DNA of 64,000 nt from Sporosarcina luteola (GTDB taxonomy: Bacteria > Bacillota > Bacilli > Bacillales_A > Planococcaceae). Position numbers and translations under genes: made by a program. Location of the stretch: the NCBI RefSeq assembly GCF_023715245.1, contig NZ_JAMBNV010000001.1, forward strand, positions 930,001 through 994,000. The letters are read 5' to 3'. This document shows positions 55,505-64,000 of the stretch, piece after piece. The notes under the pieces were generated by a model. That model was not told the DNA's origin, searched no databases, and saw only the letters and a list, made by a program, of their open reading frames with translations. Numbering within the stretch: the stretch's first letter is position 1; each line of letters begins with the position of its first letter.

Positions 55505-56236
55505 ATGAAAAACACTTTGCAGAAATGGTTTGAATGGACCGGCGGCAAAATGGGGTCATCTATTTTAATTACATCATGCCTGCTGCTACTGTCAGGCTGT
55601 CATCCTTTACAAAAATCGGAGTCTGATAAGCTCGGCCCTTATGAGAAGAATTTCGAAATTGTCGGTCCTGAAAAGGATGACCTGATTGGGAAGGTGAACC
55701 CCGCAATTTTCAAGACAGTGGATCGGAGAAATAAAACCGCTGAACAGGTTGACAGAGAAGTCTTTACGCAAGACGGAATCAAAGTCACGCTTCAGCCAGG
55801 GAGATATGCGATTTCAGGTTACCCTGCCGGAAACATATTCATTTATGATGACAATGATAATCTTGTCATCCGCGAAATTGTAGGACATTCAGGAGGAGTC
55901 GGCAGTCTAACGGTCGATATTGAAAGTACGTACACTGTTTTTGCGGACGGCGGGTATGACCACGTCAGTTTCATACCGGTACAGACACAGCTGACTACCG
56001 ATTTGAACGCAGGCATTTGGGACGTCGGATTGGATATTGAAGCTGGTGACTATATATTCGGCAGTGAGTACGGAATGGGATATTTAGAAATTCACGAAAA
56101 GGGAAAAGATCCTGTCCTCTATGAAGTGATTGGAGGCAACGACACGGGCTCAAGAAGCCGTGTGAAGTTGACAGAGGGGCAAAAACTTAGGGTTACCGGA
56201 ATTTCGCTGGTAAATTTTAAGCCGGTGAAAGAATAA
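55505..56236 (+). CDS. Lipoprotein with two similar beta-rich domains
   Basis: A 243-residue protein with a hydrophobic segment and lipobox LLLLSGC (Cys about residue 32). I do not recognise the family. Two tandem segments look alike: GRYAISGYPAGNIFIYDDNDN (about 99-119) and GDYIFGSEYGMGYLEIHEKGK (about 180-200), each followed by a VxREI/LYEVIGG stretch. The second domain is preceded by the AGIWDVGLDIEAG motif seen in many small Gram-positive surface proteins. It is the last gene of the ABC cassette and probably a surface partner of it. Confidence 0.75.
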   Translation: MKNTLQKWFEWTGGKMGSSILITSCLLLLSGCHPLQKSESDKLGPYEKNFEIVGPEKDDLIGKVNPAIFKTVDRRNKTAEQVDREVFTQDGIKVTLQPGRYAISGYPAGNIFIYDDNDNLVIREIVGHSGGVGSLTVDIESTYTVFADGGYDHVSFIPVQTQLTTDLNAGIWDVGLDIEAGDYIFGSEYGMGYLEIHEKGKDPVLYEVIGGNDTGSRSRVKLTEGQKLRVTGISLVNFKPVKE

Positions 56237-56291
56237 ATATTTAACATGATCCGCCGTTTTTCAGTAATAGGACCAAAGGGAGTGGTTGACG

Positions 56292-57089
56292 ATGCAAACC
56301 GTAATTGACTTGAAGCGTGTTTTCTTCAAAAGAGGCAATAAGGAGATACTAAAAAATATCGAGTGGACGATTGAAAAGGATGAGCACTGGGCAATTTTAG
56401 GGTTGAATGGATCCGGTAAAACATCACTTCTCAATATCATTTCCGCACATCAATTTCCTACTGAGGGAGAAGTGCATGTACTTGGGAACCGGTTTGGCGA
56501 AACGAATTTACCAGAACTGCGAAAAGAGATTGGCTATGTAAGCAGTTCATTGGAGAGATTCGCTCAAATGTTTCAGCATGAAACTGTCGAACGAGTCATT
56601 ATCAGTGGGAAATTTGCGAGTTTCGGCCTGTATGAGCATCCATCTCCTGCTGATTGGGAACGAGCGGACGAGCTGTTGCATGATTTTCGATTATTTCACT
56701 TGAAAGGTAAACCCATTAACTTGCTTTCTGAAGGTGAAAAACGGCGGATTTTAATTGCCAGGGCGCTCATGAATAAACCCCAAATGCTCATTATGGATGA
56801 ACCGTGTTCCGGTCTTGATATCTTATCAAGGGAGCAATTTTTACATACGTTAGAAGTAGTGACGAAAAACGATTGCCATCTTGTCTATGTGTCACACCAT
56901 GTCGAGGAATTGATGGAAGACTTAACACATGTACTCCTTTTAAAAGAAGGAAGAATCGTGGCTTCCGGGAAGAAAGAGGATGTAATGACCAATGAATTGC
57001 TGACTGAAACGTATAATGTACCAGTGAAAATCCGGTGGGAGGATGGAAGGCCGTATCTTTCGATCAAAAGAAGTTCTGTTGTGCGGTAG
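56292..57089 (+). CDS. ABC transporter ATP-binding protein (YlmA/ModF-like)
   Basis: A 265-residue stand-alone ATPase with Walker A LGLNGSGKTSLLNII (about residue 36), signature LLSEGEKRRILIARAL (about 145) and Walker B LIMDEPCSGLD. SHHVEELMEDLTHVLLLKEGRIVASG fits the YlmA/ModF-like group, in which no permease is encoded nearby. ATG 56292 was chosen over TTG 56286; AAAGGGAGTGG lies upstream. Role unknown. It is directly followed by an SLC13 permease remnant. Confidence 0.85.
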   Translation: MQTVIDLKRVFFKRGNKEILKNIEWTIEKDEHWAILGLNGSGKTSLLNIISAHQFPTEGEVHVLGNRFGETNLPELRKEIGYVSSSLERFAQMFQHETVERVIISGKFASFGLYEHPSPADWERADELLHDFRLFHLKGKPINLLSEGEKRRILIARALMNKPQMLIMDEPCSGLDILSREQFLHTLEVVTKNDCHLVYVSHHVEELMEDLTHVLLLKEGRIVASGKKEDVMTNELLTETYNVPVKIRWEDGRPYLSIKRSSVVR

Positions 57090-57209
57090 TGCACTCGTCA
57101 TGACAGCTGGCGGTTACCAATTCAAGGATTTTGTAAAATCGGCGCGCCATTGCAATTCATAATGCTCATTGTCATGATAATTGCAATTCCTATTTTGTTC
57201 CCGTTCTAA
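57090..57209 (+). pseudogene. Remnant of an SLC13 (DASS) family permease C-terminus
   Basis: Immediately after the ABC stop, one frame reads ALVMTAGGYQFKDFVK, and after a one-base slip near 57137 a second frame reads GAPLQFIMLIVMIIAIPI up to LFPF and a TAA at 57207-57209. Together they reproduce the typical C-terminus of SLC13 anion permeases (GGYxFxDFxKxGxPLQ...P). No start or upstream part exists, so this is a gene fragment with a frameshift. Confidence 0.7.
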
Positions 57210-57283
57210 ATTAATATAGGTTTGCAAGAAAGCTTGTACATGGTAAACTGAATTGAAGGAATAGTGGAAAAGGGGTCGTGACA

Positions 57284-57697
57284 ATGGCAGTAGAGGTATA
57301 TCTGAATTTTAATGGTAATTGCAGACAGGCCGTGGAATTTTACGCAGAAGTATTCAATACGGAAATCACTCAAATCATGACATTCGGCGAAGCTCCTCAA
57401 AGCCCTGATTATCAGTTGCCTGAAGAGGCGAAGGATTTGGTCATGCATGCGCGGTTGAATATCGACGGTAACAGAGTCATGTTCTCCGATACATTCCCGG
57501 GTTCTCCTTTTGTCGAAGGTAATAATGTCAGTCTCGCTTTCGTAAACAAGGACATTGACCTTATTAAGAGTGTCTTTGATAAGTTGAAGCAAGGCGGAAC
57601 AGTAAAGATGGATCTACAGGAGACGTTCTGGAGTAAAAGCTACGGCTCATTGAAAGACCAATTCGGCATCGAATGGCAGATCAGCCAAGAGGACTGA
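57284..57697 (+). CDS. VOC family protein, PhnB/YjdN type
   Basis: A 137-residue glyoxalase/VOC-fold protein with YLNFNGNCRQAVEFYAEVFNTEI, IMTFGEAPQ, MHARLNIDGNRVMFSD and LKDQFGIEWQI, typical of the PhnB-like subgroup whose function is unknown despite the phn name. ATG 57284 was chosen; GTG 57278 is closer to AAAAGGGG and remains possible. It is monocistronic with a terminator. Confidence 0.88.
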   Translation: MAVEVYLNFNGNCRQAVEFYAEVFNTEITQIMTFGEAPQSPDYQLPEEAKDLVMHARLNIDGNRVMFSDTFPGSPFVEGNNVSLAFVNKDIDLIKSVFDKLKQGGTVKMDLQETFWSKSYGSLKDQFGIEWQISQED

Positions 57698-57702
57698 ATA
57701 AT

Positions 57703-57745
57703 GTAGTAAGCGGAACGGCGGGTACTTGCACCCGCCGTTTTTCTG
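57703..57745 (+). terminator. Rho-independent terminator of the VOC gene
   Basis: AACGGCGGGT and ACCCGCCGTT stem, then T-rich DNA. Confidence 0.9.
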
Positions 57746-57756
57746 ATTTTTTTACA

Positions 57757-57917
57757 AGAGCCCATTCATTCTACTCCAAGGTCCATTCTTTCGCACAAGG
57801 GTCCATTCATCCCGCTCCAGGGTCCATTCTTTCGCACAAGAGCCCATTCATTCTACTCCAGGGTCCATTCTCTCACAAGGTTCCATTCTTCTCGCTCCAG
57901 GGTCCATTCTTCCCCCG
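57757..57917. repeat. 20-bp-period array F (GGTCCATTCTTTCGCACAA type, eight units)
   Basis: About eight units of 20 to 21 bp with alternating tails TTTCGCACAAG and ATTCTACTCCAG; related to arrays E1/E2 (GGGTCCATT versus GGGCTCCATT). It lies after the VOC terminator. Confidence 0.9.
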
Positions 57918-57976
57918 TAATCCCGACAATGTTACAATAATGAAAGACAATTGCCACTTCGAAAGGACGACATAAC

Positions 57977-59089
57977 TTGAAAATCAAAGAAATTGAAATA
58001 TATGCGATCCATTTACCGTTATATGAACCATTCATCATCAGCTACGCGAGATACGATTATATGCCGTCAATCATCGTCAAAATGACTACGGACACGGGAC
58101 ATATCGGATACGGAGAGGCGGTGGCGGACGAGCACGTCACCGGTGAAAGTTGGGAAAGTACATATGCTGTTCTTAAAAATACACTGGCGCCGAAGCTGAT
58201 CGGCATGAATCCCGCTCAAATGGAAAAGATCCACGAGGCCATGGACGCAGAAATTTACGGAGTGCCATCAGCGAAGGCCGCAATGGACATCGCTTGCTAT
58301 GACGCTGTCGGAAAAGCATTGGGCATTCCTGTTTACGAATTGTTGGGCGGGAGATACCACGATGAATTTCCGATTACTCATGTACTCAGCATCGGCACAC
58401 CTGCACATATGGCGGCCGAAGCGGGACAACGCGTTACTGAAGGCTATCGTTCATTGAAAATGAAAGTCGGCACGAACGTATCAGAAGACGTGAAACGAAT
58501 CCAGGCAGTCCGTGAACGGGTAGGGGAGTCAATAGCCATCCGCATCGATGTGAATCAAGGATGGGTGAACAGCTCGACGACATTGCAAGCGTTGAGGAAG
58601 CTCGAAGATTGCTCACTCGATTGGCTGGAGCAACCTGTGAAAGCGGATGACATTGATGCAATGGTAGAAATTAAATCGAAGACATCCGTGCCTATCATGA
58701 GTGATGAGGGGCTGCGCGGCATTCGTGAAATGAGAGAAATCATCGCCAAGCGAGCTGCGGATAAAGTGAACATCAAGCTGATGAAATGCGGTGGTATTTA
58801 TCCGGCGATGAAACTTGCCCATATGGCGGAAATGGCAGGAATCGAATGCCAAGTCGGCTCGATGGTCGAATCGTCTGTAGGATCCGCCGCAGGATTCCAC
58901 GTTGCCTTCTCAAAAAAAATTATGACAAGCGTCGAATTGACGGGTCCGTTGAAATTCAGCGAAGATATCGGAAACCTGAACTATGACGTTCCGTTCATCC
59001 GTCTGACTGAAAAAGCGGGACTTGGCGTAGATGTGGACGAAGCGGTCTTGAATAAATTGACAGTCTTCTCAGCGAAGGTGGTCGAATGA
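57977..59089 (+). CDS. Enolase-superfamily racemase/epimerase (MLE subgroup)
   Basis: The 370-residue protein has the capping domain (1-125) and a barrel with paired catalytic lysines: LKMKVG (about 158-163) and NIKLMKCGG (about 258-266). Metal ligands are in IRIDVNQGW, LEQPV and MSDEGL. This arrangement is that of dipeptide epimerases and N-acyl/N-succinyl amino acid racemases. TTG 57977 is the start, with AAAGGAC upstream. It overlaps the GNAT gene by ATGA, which suggests a joint pathway on N-acylated amino acids. Confidence 0.88.
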   Translation: MKIKEIEIYAIHLPLYEPFIISYARYDYMPSIIVKMTTDTGHIGYGEAVADEHVTGESWESTYAVLKNTLAPKLIGMNPAQMEKIHEAMDAEIYGVPSAKAAMDIACYDAVGKALGIPVYELLGGRYHDEFPITHVLSIGTPAHMAAEAGQRVTEGYRSLKMKVGTNVSEDVKRIQAVRERVGESIAIRIDVNQGWVNSSTTLQALRKLEDCSLDWLEQPVKADDIDAMVEIKSKTSVPIMSDEGLRGIREMREIIAKRAADKVNIKLMKCGGIYPAMKLAHMAEMAGIECQVGSMVESSVGSAAGFHVAFSKKIMTSVELTGPLKFSEDIGNLNYDVPFIRLTEKAGLGVDVDEAVLNKLTVFSAKVVE

Positions 59090-59769
59090 AGAAAGATCTG
59101 ACACTGAGAAATGGCCAAGAGGTGACAATTCGAAGCCTGGTCCACAAAGACCTCGAGATAATCATGGGATTGCAGGAGAAAGTAATTGCATCCTTGGAAG
59201 TCACTTCTTTTTTACAACCGTTATCCGAAGAGGAATTCCTGGTCATCCTAAACGGCAACGGATCAATGATCGGGGCATTCCACAATGATCGTCTCATCGC
59301 TTTCAGGGCGATGCTTGAACCGGAAATTGACGAGCACCATTTGGGGAAGGATGCAGGCTTACCTGATTCCGAATTACCTTCAGTTCTATATTCTGAAGTG
59401 ACAAATGTGGATCCCGAGTATAGGGGCAACAGCTTACAACGTATTCTCGGCGAACTACTCATGGAGAATGTTGACAAGGTACGTCATCGTTATGTATTTG
59501 CAACAGTAGCTCCGTTCAATATCGCAAGCCTAAAGGACAAATTCTCGTTAGGCATGCATATCATTTCATTGGAAAAGAAATATGGAAATCTTTTGCGCTA
59601 TACGTTAATGAAAGATCTACGTGAGAATAAAAGGATTAGGACGCTATCCGTCTTGGCCGACATGTCAGATATATTGAAGCAACAATCCTTATTGAAAGAC
59701 AGATGGATAGGCGTTAATCTGGAAGAGGTTGATGGGACATGGAAAGTAAAATTCCAAAAGAATGAATAA
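59086..59769 (+). CDS. GNAT family N-acyltransferase coupled to the racemase
   Basis: A 227-residue protein with a GNAT fold: FLQPLSEEEFLVILNGNGSMIGAF, LYSEVTNVDPEYRGNSLQRILGELLM (acetyl-CoA loop, RGNSLQ) and FATVAPFNIASLKDKFSLGM. The ATG overlaps the racemase stop by four bases. Paired with an enolase-superfamily racemase, it could acylate a D- or L-amino acid before racemisation, as in the known N-succinyl amino acid route; this is inference. Confidence 0.82.
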   Translation: MKKDLTLRNGQEVTIRSLVHKDLEIIMGLQEKVIASLEVTSFLQPLSEEEFLVILNGNGSMIGAFHNDRLIAFRAMLEPEIDEHHLGKDAGLPDSELPSVLYSEVTNVDPEYRGNSLQRILGELLMENVDKVRHRYVFATVAPFNIASLKDKFSLGMHIISLEKKYGNLLRYTLMKDLRENKRIRTLSVLADMSDILKQQSLLKDRWIGVNLEEVDGTWKVKFQKNE

Positions 59770-59773
59770 AAAG

Positions 59774-59818
59774 AGGAAAACCGTAAGAAGTGAATAGTCG
59801 CTTCATACGGTTTTTTAG
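59774..59818 (+). terminator. Rho-independent terminator of the racemase-GNAT unit
   Basis: AAAACCGTA and TACGGTTTTTT arms with an inner GAAG/CTTC pair. Confidence 0.88.
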
Positions 59819-59968
59819 TATGAAAGGACTGCGTTTATTCATTTTAAATCAATGATTTTTTTCTCTAGGGTACTTCCGACTGTTTTCGGCAATCTATCTA
59901 CCTATGTCTATGCGGAGTGAAGATAGTAGTTTATAATGATGATGGGTTACGAATATAGGGGGATAAAT

Positions 59969-61657
59969 ATGAGATATTCAGTAAGGAAAAAGTTGTGGAC
60001 AGGCTTCCTATCCTTATTACTCTTAATGATTACCGCAGGAGCCTTGAATTATTTAACGATACCAGACATTAGTAAAGAGTATACGTCTTTTATTAACGAT
60101 CGAATGGAAAAAGTAATACTGCTAGAACAGCTATCAACCAATCAAACTGAGCTGTCTAATGATCTGCGTGGCTATTTACTATATAAAGAAACGAAATATT
60201 TGAAGAATCGCGGCGAATTGCTAGAATCAGTTGATGAAAAGTTGATGCAACTGGACTCCTCTCTAGAATCAGAGAAAAGCAGAGCCTTGATTGAGGAGTT
60301 AAAGGAAGCATCAGAGCAATACAAAGTCTATTCTGAAGAGGCACTTGCAGCTTTCAATCAAGGAAAAGATGAGGAAGCGCTAGTTTTAGCTGAAAAAGCG
60401 GAGCCTCATCAAAGCACCTTTATGATAAATGCGGAAAGATTGGTTACCTACCAACGTGAGCAGATGCTTAAGGCTGAAGATAAGATTGAACAAAAGGTGA
60501 AATCGACAGGTATTTTCATTATAGGAGTTCTCGGCCTCATAACCATTCTGAGCATAATCATCTCTTATCTGATCAGCAACATCATTACTCGACCTGTCGG
60601 CAAAATGACAGATGCATTAAAGATGCTGGCACGAGGGGATTTTGCAGAAGAGCCTTTGCTGATTAAAAATCGGGATGAAATTGGTGAAATGGCGACCGCC
60701 TTCAACGAAATGAAGGCTGATCTACGAACTATCATTATGAACACAAGAGATTCATCTTACCAGTTAGCCGCACAAGCCGAACAGTTGACGGCAAGTTCGG
60801 AAGAGAGTCTTGCTGCTTCCGAAATGGTAGCTGAAATAGCTGAGAAGAATTTACTTGCAAGCGATATGCAAGTGCATCTTGTCAATGATTCCGCGAGTGC
60901 AATGAGTGAAATGGCAAACGGCATCACTCAAATTACAAATGACAATGCCGCGATGCTTGCTTCTTCTGTTGAGGTTTCCCGACTTGTAAGAGAAGGCGCG
61001 GGCCTCATGAAAGATGTAACCGATCAAATGTCCAACATATCAACATCCATCCGGCAATCCTCGGAGATCATTACTGATCTGGCGGTTCATTCGGAAAAGA
61101 TCCGAAATGTGACAGGGCTTATTACGGGTATTGCCGAACAAACGAATCTTTTAGCATTGAATGCAGCGATTGAAGCAGCTCGCGCGGGGGAGCAGGGTAA
61201 AGGCTTTGCTGTAGTAGCGAATGAAGTGCGGAACCTTGCTGAACAATCGAAAACCTCAGCGGCAGAAATTGGGCGAATGATCGACGCCATTATTCAAAAC
61301 GTCACTTTGGCGGTTGACAGCACGGAAGCCGGCACCGATCGTGTCAGAGAAGGGTTGGGCATCACTGAAAAGACCAATGAAGTATTCAATGAAATCGAGT
61401 TGGCCTCAAATGATGTTAGCAGCAAAGTCGGAACAGTGTCCGCCGCTATTGAACAGATTCGTACGATGAGCGAGCAAGTGATGGAAAGCTCTAAAAAAGT
61501 GCAAGAGCTTGCGATGCAAGCATCAACGGAAGCACAATCGACAAGTGCATCGACGGAAGAACAATTGGCTTCCAACCAAGAAATCGCTTCGAGTGCTCAA
61601 ACACTATCCGAGGTAGCAGAAAAACTACAAAACGATATGGGACGTTTTACAGTCTGA
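59969..61657 (+). CDS. Methyl-accepting chemotaxis protein
   Basis: The 562-residue receptor has TM1 (about 9-30), an extracellular four-helix-bundle ligand domain (to about 185), TM2 (about 190-210, [20 protein letters not shown]), HAMP (about 208-262) and a signalling domain whose hairpin tip is [20 protein letters not shown] (about 392). It reports chemical signals to CheA/CheW. AGGGGG lies before ATG 59969; an upstream in-frame ATG has no ribosome site. The ligand is unknown. Confidence 0.94.
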   Translation: MRYSVRKKLWTGFLSLLLLMITAGALNYLTIPDISKEYTSFINDRMEKVILLEQLSTNQTELSNDLRGYLLYKETKYLKNRGELLESVDEKLMQLDSSLESEKSRALIEELKEASEQYKVYSEEALAAFNQGKDEEALVLAEKAEPHQSTFMINAERLVTYQREQMLKAEDKIEQKVKSTGIFIIGVLGLITILSIIISYLISNIITRPVGKMTDALKMLARGDFAEEPLLIKNRDEIGEMATAFNEMKADLRTIIMNTRDSSYQLAAQAEQLTASSEESLAASEMVAEIAEKNLLASDMQVHLVNDSASAMSEMANGITQITNDNAAMLASSVEVSRLVREGAGLMKDVTDQMSNISTSIRQSSEIITDLAVHSEKIRNVTGLITGIAEQTNLLALNAAIEAARAGEQGKGFAVVANEVRNLAEQSKTSAAEIGRMIDAIIQNVTLAVDSTEAGTDRVREGLGITEKTNEVFNEIELASNDVSSKVGTVSAAIEQIRTMSEQVMESSKKVQELAMQASTEAQSTSASTEEQLASNQEIASSAQTLSEVAEKLQNDMGRFTV

Positions 61658-61661
61658 TGAA

Positions 61662-61698
61662 AGTCTCCACGCCAAACAAACGGCGTGGGGATTTTTTA
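61662..61698 (+). terminator. Rho-independent terminator of the chemotaxis receptor
   Basis: TCTCCACGCC and GGCGTGGGGA arms, then seven T with interruptions. Confidence 0.88.
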
Positions 61699-61735
61699 TT
61701 ATTGAAGAGTATATTCGACCTTATCTAACAGCTCT

Positions 61736-61766
61736 AATTGATAAACGTTATCAATTAGTGTATAGT
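61736..61766 (+). promoter_or_regulatory. Promoter with palindromic operator for the reductase-like gene
   Basis: TTGATA (61738-61743), 17-bp spacer, TATAGT (61761-61766). The -35 is embedded in a perfect palindrome: AATTGATAA and TTATCAATT separated by ACG (61736-61756). The inner TGATAA..TTATCA resembles a Fur box (TGATAATNATTATCA) with a changed centre. Confidence 0.65.
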
Positions 61767-61807
61767 TAATAGTAAGAAAACAAATAATTTAAATAGGGGA
61801 TTAGATA

Positions 61808-62524
61808 ATGCAAATTTACTGGACGAAAATAAATAAGATTATCGCAGAAACGTCTGAGGTCAAAACGTACTTGCTCGACTGTCCGGAAGGCTTCACATGG
61901 GAAGAGGGCTCCCACACCCATTTCGCACTGGAAGGTTTTAATGCGGGAGAAAAACCAAACCGCGGCTTGATTCGCCACATGTCCATTTCTACTGTGCCAC
62001 ACGAAAATTCAATCGGTATTACAACACGCATCAGAGAGCAATGTTCTGAATTCAAATCAGTTTTAAGGAAACATCAAGTGGGCGATAAGGTCGCCATATT
62101 TAAAACGCACTCGAATGTACCGCTTAAAAGAGAAGACAAAAATGTGTACCTATTGTCATCAGGTGTCGGCCTGGCAACCTTCAGACCGATTGTCCTTGAT
62201 TATTTCGCACGTGCGGACAATGTCAATCAAATTCATTCCCTCAACATCGACTCATCAAGAAACTACCTTTTCACAGATATTTTCGCATCCGCACCTGACA
62301 AGAAGTTCACATCACAGTTCGTCGATAACCGTAAAGACTATTATGAAGAAGTGAAAAATCTTGCTGCAGACAAGGAAGGTCTCTTCTATGTTGTCGGCAG
62401 CGACGAATTCCTTGTGCAGAACATTGAAGTACTGCGTGAGCAAGGCATTAACTCCGAACAGATTATGCTCGACAAGCGTGAAAAGCAACTGCCTGAGTTT
62501 TTGTCAGTTGAATTGTCATTCTAA
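61808..62524 (+). CDS. Ferredoxin-NADP reductase-like flavoprotein
   Basis: The 238-residue protein has an FAD domain with RHMSIS (about residue 57, RxxS motif) and an NAD(P) domain with LLSSGVGLATFRPIVLDY (about 116) and YVVGSDEFLVQN (about 195). There is no iron-sulfur domain, so it would transfer electrons between NAD(P)H and a separate partner or a small molecule. AATAGGGG lies before ATG 61808. The Fur-like palindrome suggests iron response, for example as a ferric or siderophore reductase; unproven. Confidence 0.8.
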   Translation: MQIYWTKINKIIAETSEVKTYLLDCPEGFTWEEGSHTHFALEGFNAGEKPNRGLIRHMSISTVPHENSIGITTRIREQCSEFKSVLRKHQVGDKVAIFKTHSNVPLKREDKNVYLLSSGVGLATFRPIVLDYFARADNVNQIHSLNIDSSRNYLFTDIFASAPDKKFTSQFVDNRKDYYEEVKNLAADKEGLFYVVGSDEFLVQNIEVLREQGINSEQIMLDKREKQLPEFLSVELSF

Positions 62525-62559
62525 GCGAGACAGTATGTCAATTGTATAGAATTTCATTA

Positions 62560-62602
62560 TGAAAGATCTCAGTTTCTTTAAAATGGGGTCTTTTATTTTT
62601 CG
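62560..62602 (+). terminator. Rho-independent terminator of the reductase-like gene
   Basis: AAAGATCTCA and TGGGGTCTTT arms, including G-T and mismatch pairs, then TTATTTTT. Confidence 0.7.
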
Positions 62603-62743
62603 TCAGAAAGGGGTTACAACGATTCTGAATAAATCATATTGCCTAAAACATCGCATAATGGTACAATCAATTTCTGTCTCAAGTAAACCCTAACATCTCG
62701 CCCGAAAAGCAGGACGCAAAATACGCAAAACGGAGGACTGTCC

Positions 62744-64000
62744 ATGCAGAAACATCCCGATTTTGAGTTTGAATTACAGCGCCTTGACTACACGAAGCAC
62801 TACATGCAAAAGCTCCTTGAGGAGTCGATGCGCGGCGTGCAATCCTCTCAAGATGAAATCCGACATGCTATGGCCGACTTGGACTATTTGGATTCGAGTT
62901 TGAGCTACATTAATATCCTAACGAATACACGATTTTTTGAAATGGCCCGCTCCCAAAAAGAAGGGCTCGAAGCGATTCAGCAGAAACCCTATTTCGCTCG
63001 AATCCATTTTAGGGCGGAAGGAGAGAAGGATGAATTCCTTTATATCGGCAAAACATCTGTCTTTCATCAGGAAACACAAGAACCGATCATCGTCGATTGG
63101 CGTTCGCCCGTCGCTAATGTTTACTATGATGGCAGACTGGGAGATTTGACGTATAAAGTGCGCGACGAAGAAATCAGCGGACATCTATATTCGAAGCGGC
63201 AGTACAAAATCGAAGAAGGAGAATTGCTGGATGTCCTTGATATTGATTTAACGACGAATGATGAATTGCTCCAGGAAGCTTTGTCGGGAAAAGCGGATGT
63301 CCGATTGACTGAAATCGTTTCGACAATCCAAGCGGAGCAAAACGAAATCATCCGCGCGAACCTGAAACAGCCAATCATCGTCCAAGGCGCTGCAGGCAGT
63401 GGAAAGACGACAATCGCCCTTCACCGGATCTCCTACTTCCTTTACACGATGGGCACCGATTTTCCGTCGGAGAAACTGATGATTTTGGCACCGAGCCGGC
63501 TGTTCATGGAATATATCGGAGACGTACTCCCAGAACTGGGTGTCGGACGTATTTGCCAAACAACTTTCGCCGAATACGTTCTGGACGCTACAGGTCTTAA
63601 GCTGAAACTAGCTGATCCGAATAAAAAGCTGGAGCTGTTGACAGCAGCTGATTCCGTGAATGAAGAACAACTTTTCATTGCACGGATGAAAGGGACGCTC
63701 CGTTACCGTGAGATTATGCAACGATATGTGGACAAGCTGGAACAGGAAACTGCGGCCCTTTTTGAAGATGTCTATATTGAAAAATACCGGATCATCCGGG
63801 GATCCCGCCTGAAGAAGCTGTTCCTGCAAGACTTCAACTATATGCCTCTTGAGAAAAGGATCGAACGTATCAAGCTCATTATGCAGACTGAAGTGAACCG
63901 GAAACGGAAGCAACTATATAAGCTCTTATCCGACAAGTATGAAGAAGCGCTTGATAAAGCGCTGTACGGCATCCGTGATGATGAGAAGCGGAGGGCGCGT
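62744..64000 (+). CDS. helD: HelD-like RNA polymerase-recycling ATPase (5' part)
   Basis: The first 419 residues of a UvrD-like superfamily I ATPase that releases stalled RNA polymerase. The N-terminal coiled-coil arm (residues 1-60), DEFLYIGKTSVFHQETQEPIIVDWRSPVANVYYDG (about 100-134) and Walker A IVQGAAGSGKTTIALHRISYFLY (about 208-230) are characteristic of HelD. CGGAGGAC precedes ATG 62744. The gene runs out of the window in frame, so the helicase motifs beyond motif I are not seen. Confidence 0.93.
   Translation, partial: MQKHPDFEFELQRLDYTKHYMQKLLEESMRGVQSSQDEIRHAMADLDYLDSSLSYINILTNTRFFEMARSQKEGLEAIQQKPYFARIHFRAEGEKDEFLYIGKTSVFHQETQEPIIVDWRSPVANVYYDGRLGDLTYKVRDEEISGHLYSKRQYKIEEGELLDVLDIDLTTNDELLQEALSGKADVRLTEIVSTIQAEQNEIIRANLKQPIIVQGAAGSGKTTIALHRISYFLYTMGTDFPSEKLMILAPSRLFMEYIGDVLPELGVGRICQTTFAEYVLDATGLKLKLADPNKKLELLTAADSVNEEQLFIARMKGTLRYREIMQRYVDKLEQETAALFEDVYIEKYRIIRGSRLKKLFLQDFNYMPLEKRIERIKLIMQTEVNRKRKQLYKLLSDKYEEALDKALYGIRDDEKRRAR

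Noticed and set aside
57673..57975. Open frame of 100 codons across array F
   Set aside because: It begins inside the VOC gene in another frame and translates the repeat units; there is no ribosome site.

Overview
The window is chromosomal DNA of a spore-forming Bacillales bacterium, most likely family Planococcaceae and probably Sporosarcina or a close relative. This rests on gene content and order: AddAB, YisK/YisL, a YitS-U-V-W group, the FabH/FabF/TrpS block, the Spx-MecA-CoiA-PepF-SpxH-globin-YjbJ-SasB-NadK-RluD-PrpE run, CotO/CotZ, SpoVAC/D/Eb and YjcF/G/H all follow the Bacillus subtilis map. No rRNA, tRNA, CRISPR array, prophage or intact insertion sequence was found.

Layout. 0-2.5 kb: CsbA-like protein, AzlCD exporter, TVP38/DedA-like protein. 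2.9-11.3 kb: the addB-addA recombination operon with a coupled DUF418 membrane protein. 11.4-14.5 kb: YisK, YisL and a membrane-anchored amylase-like protein that seems to lack its catalytic residues. 14.6-19.9 kb: DegV/HAD and YitV/YitW pairs, then a ClpB without its N-terminal domain behind a CtsR-type operator. 20.2-24.6 kb: YjzD, FapR-controlled fabH-fabF, and trpS behind a tryptophan T-box. 24.8-39.5 kb: a DUF4015 protein, the Spx/MecA/competence/oligopeptidase/alarmone block, MgtE and CotO. 40-47.9 kb: NERD protein, CotZ, a sigma-G spoVA cluster, small sporulation genes, YjcF-G-H and YutG/PgpA. 48-57 kb: a TAXI-type TRAP transporter and an AT-rich ABC transporter/lipoprotein cassette. 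57-64 kb: VOC protein, enolase-superfamily racemase with a GNAT, chemotaxis receptor, ferredoxin-reductase-like protein, and the start of a HelD helicase.

Non-coding structure is the most unusual part. (1) Eight intergenic arrays share a near-exact 20-bp period but have different unit sequences, and most sit just after a Rho-independent terminator. (2) A three-hairpin element occurs in three full copies plus one 5' fragment, each directly upstream of a gene, with compensatory base changes between copies. (3) A second palindromic repeat family lies in the trpS leader and twice between pepF and spxH. (4) Two genes, coiA and cotO, appear to start at ATT, with promoter and ribosome-site positions that leave few alternatives.

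The genes are mostly housekeeping, stress/proteostasis (Spx, SpxH, MecA, ClpB), lipid synthesis, and sporulation/germination functions. Starts were chosen by ribosome-binding sites and family alignments recalled from memory; no database search was run.
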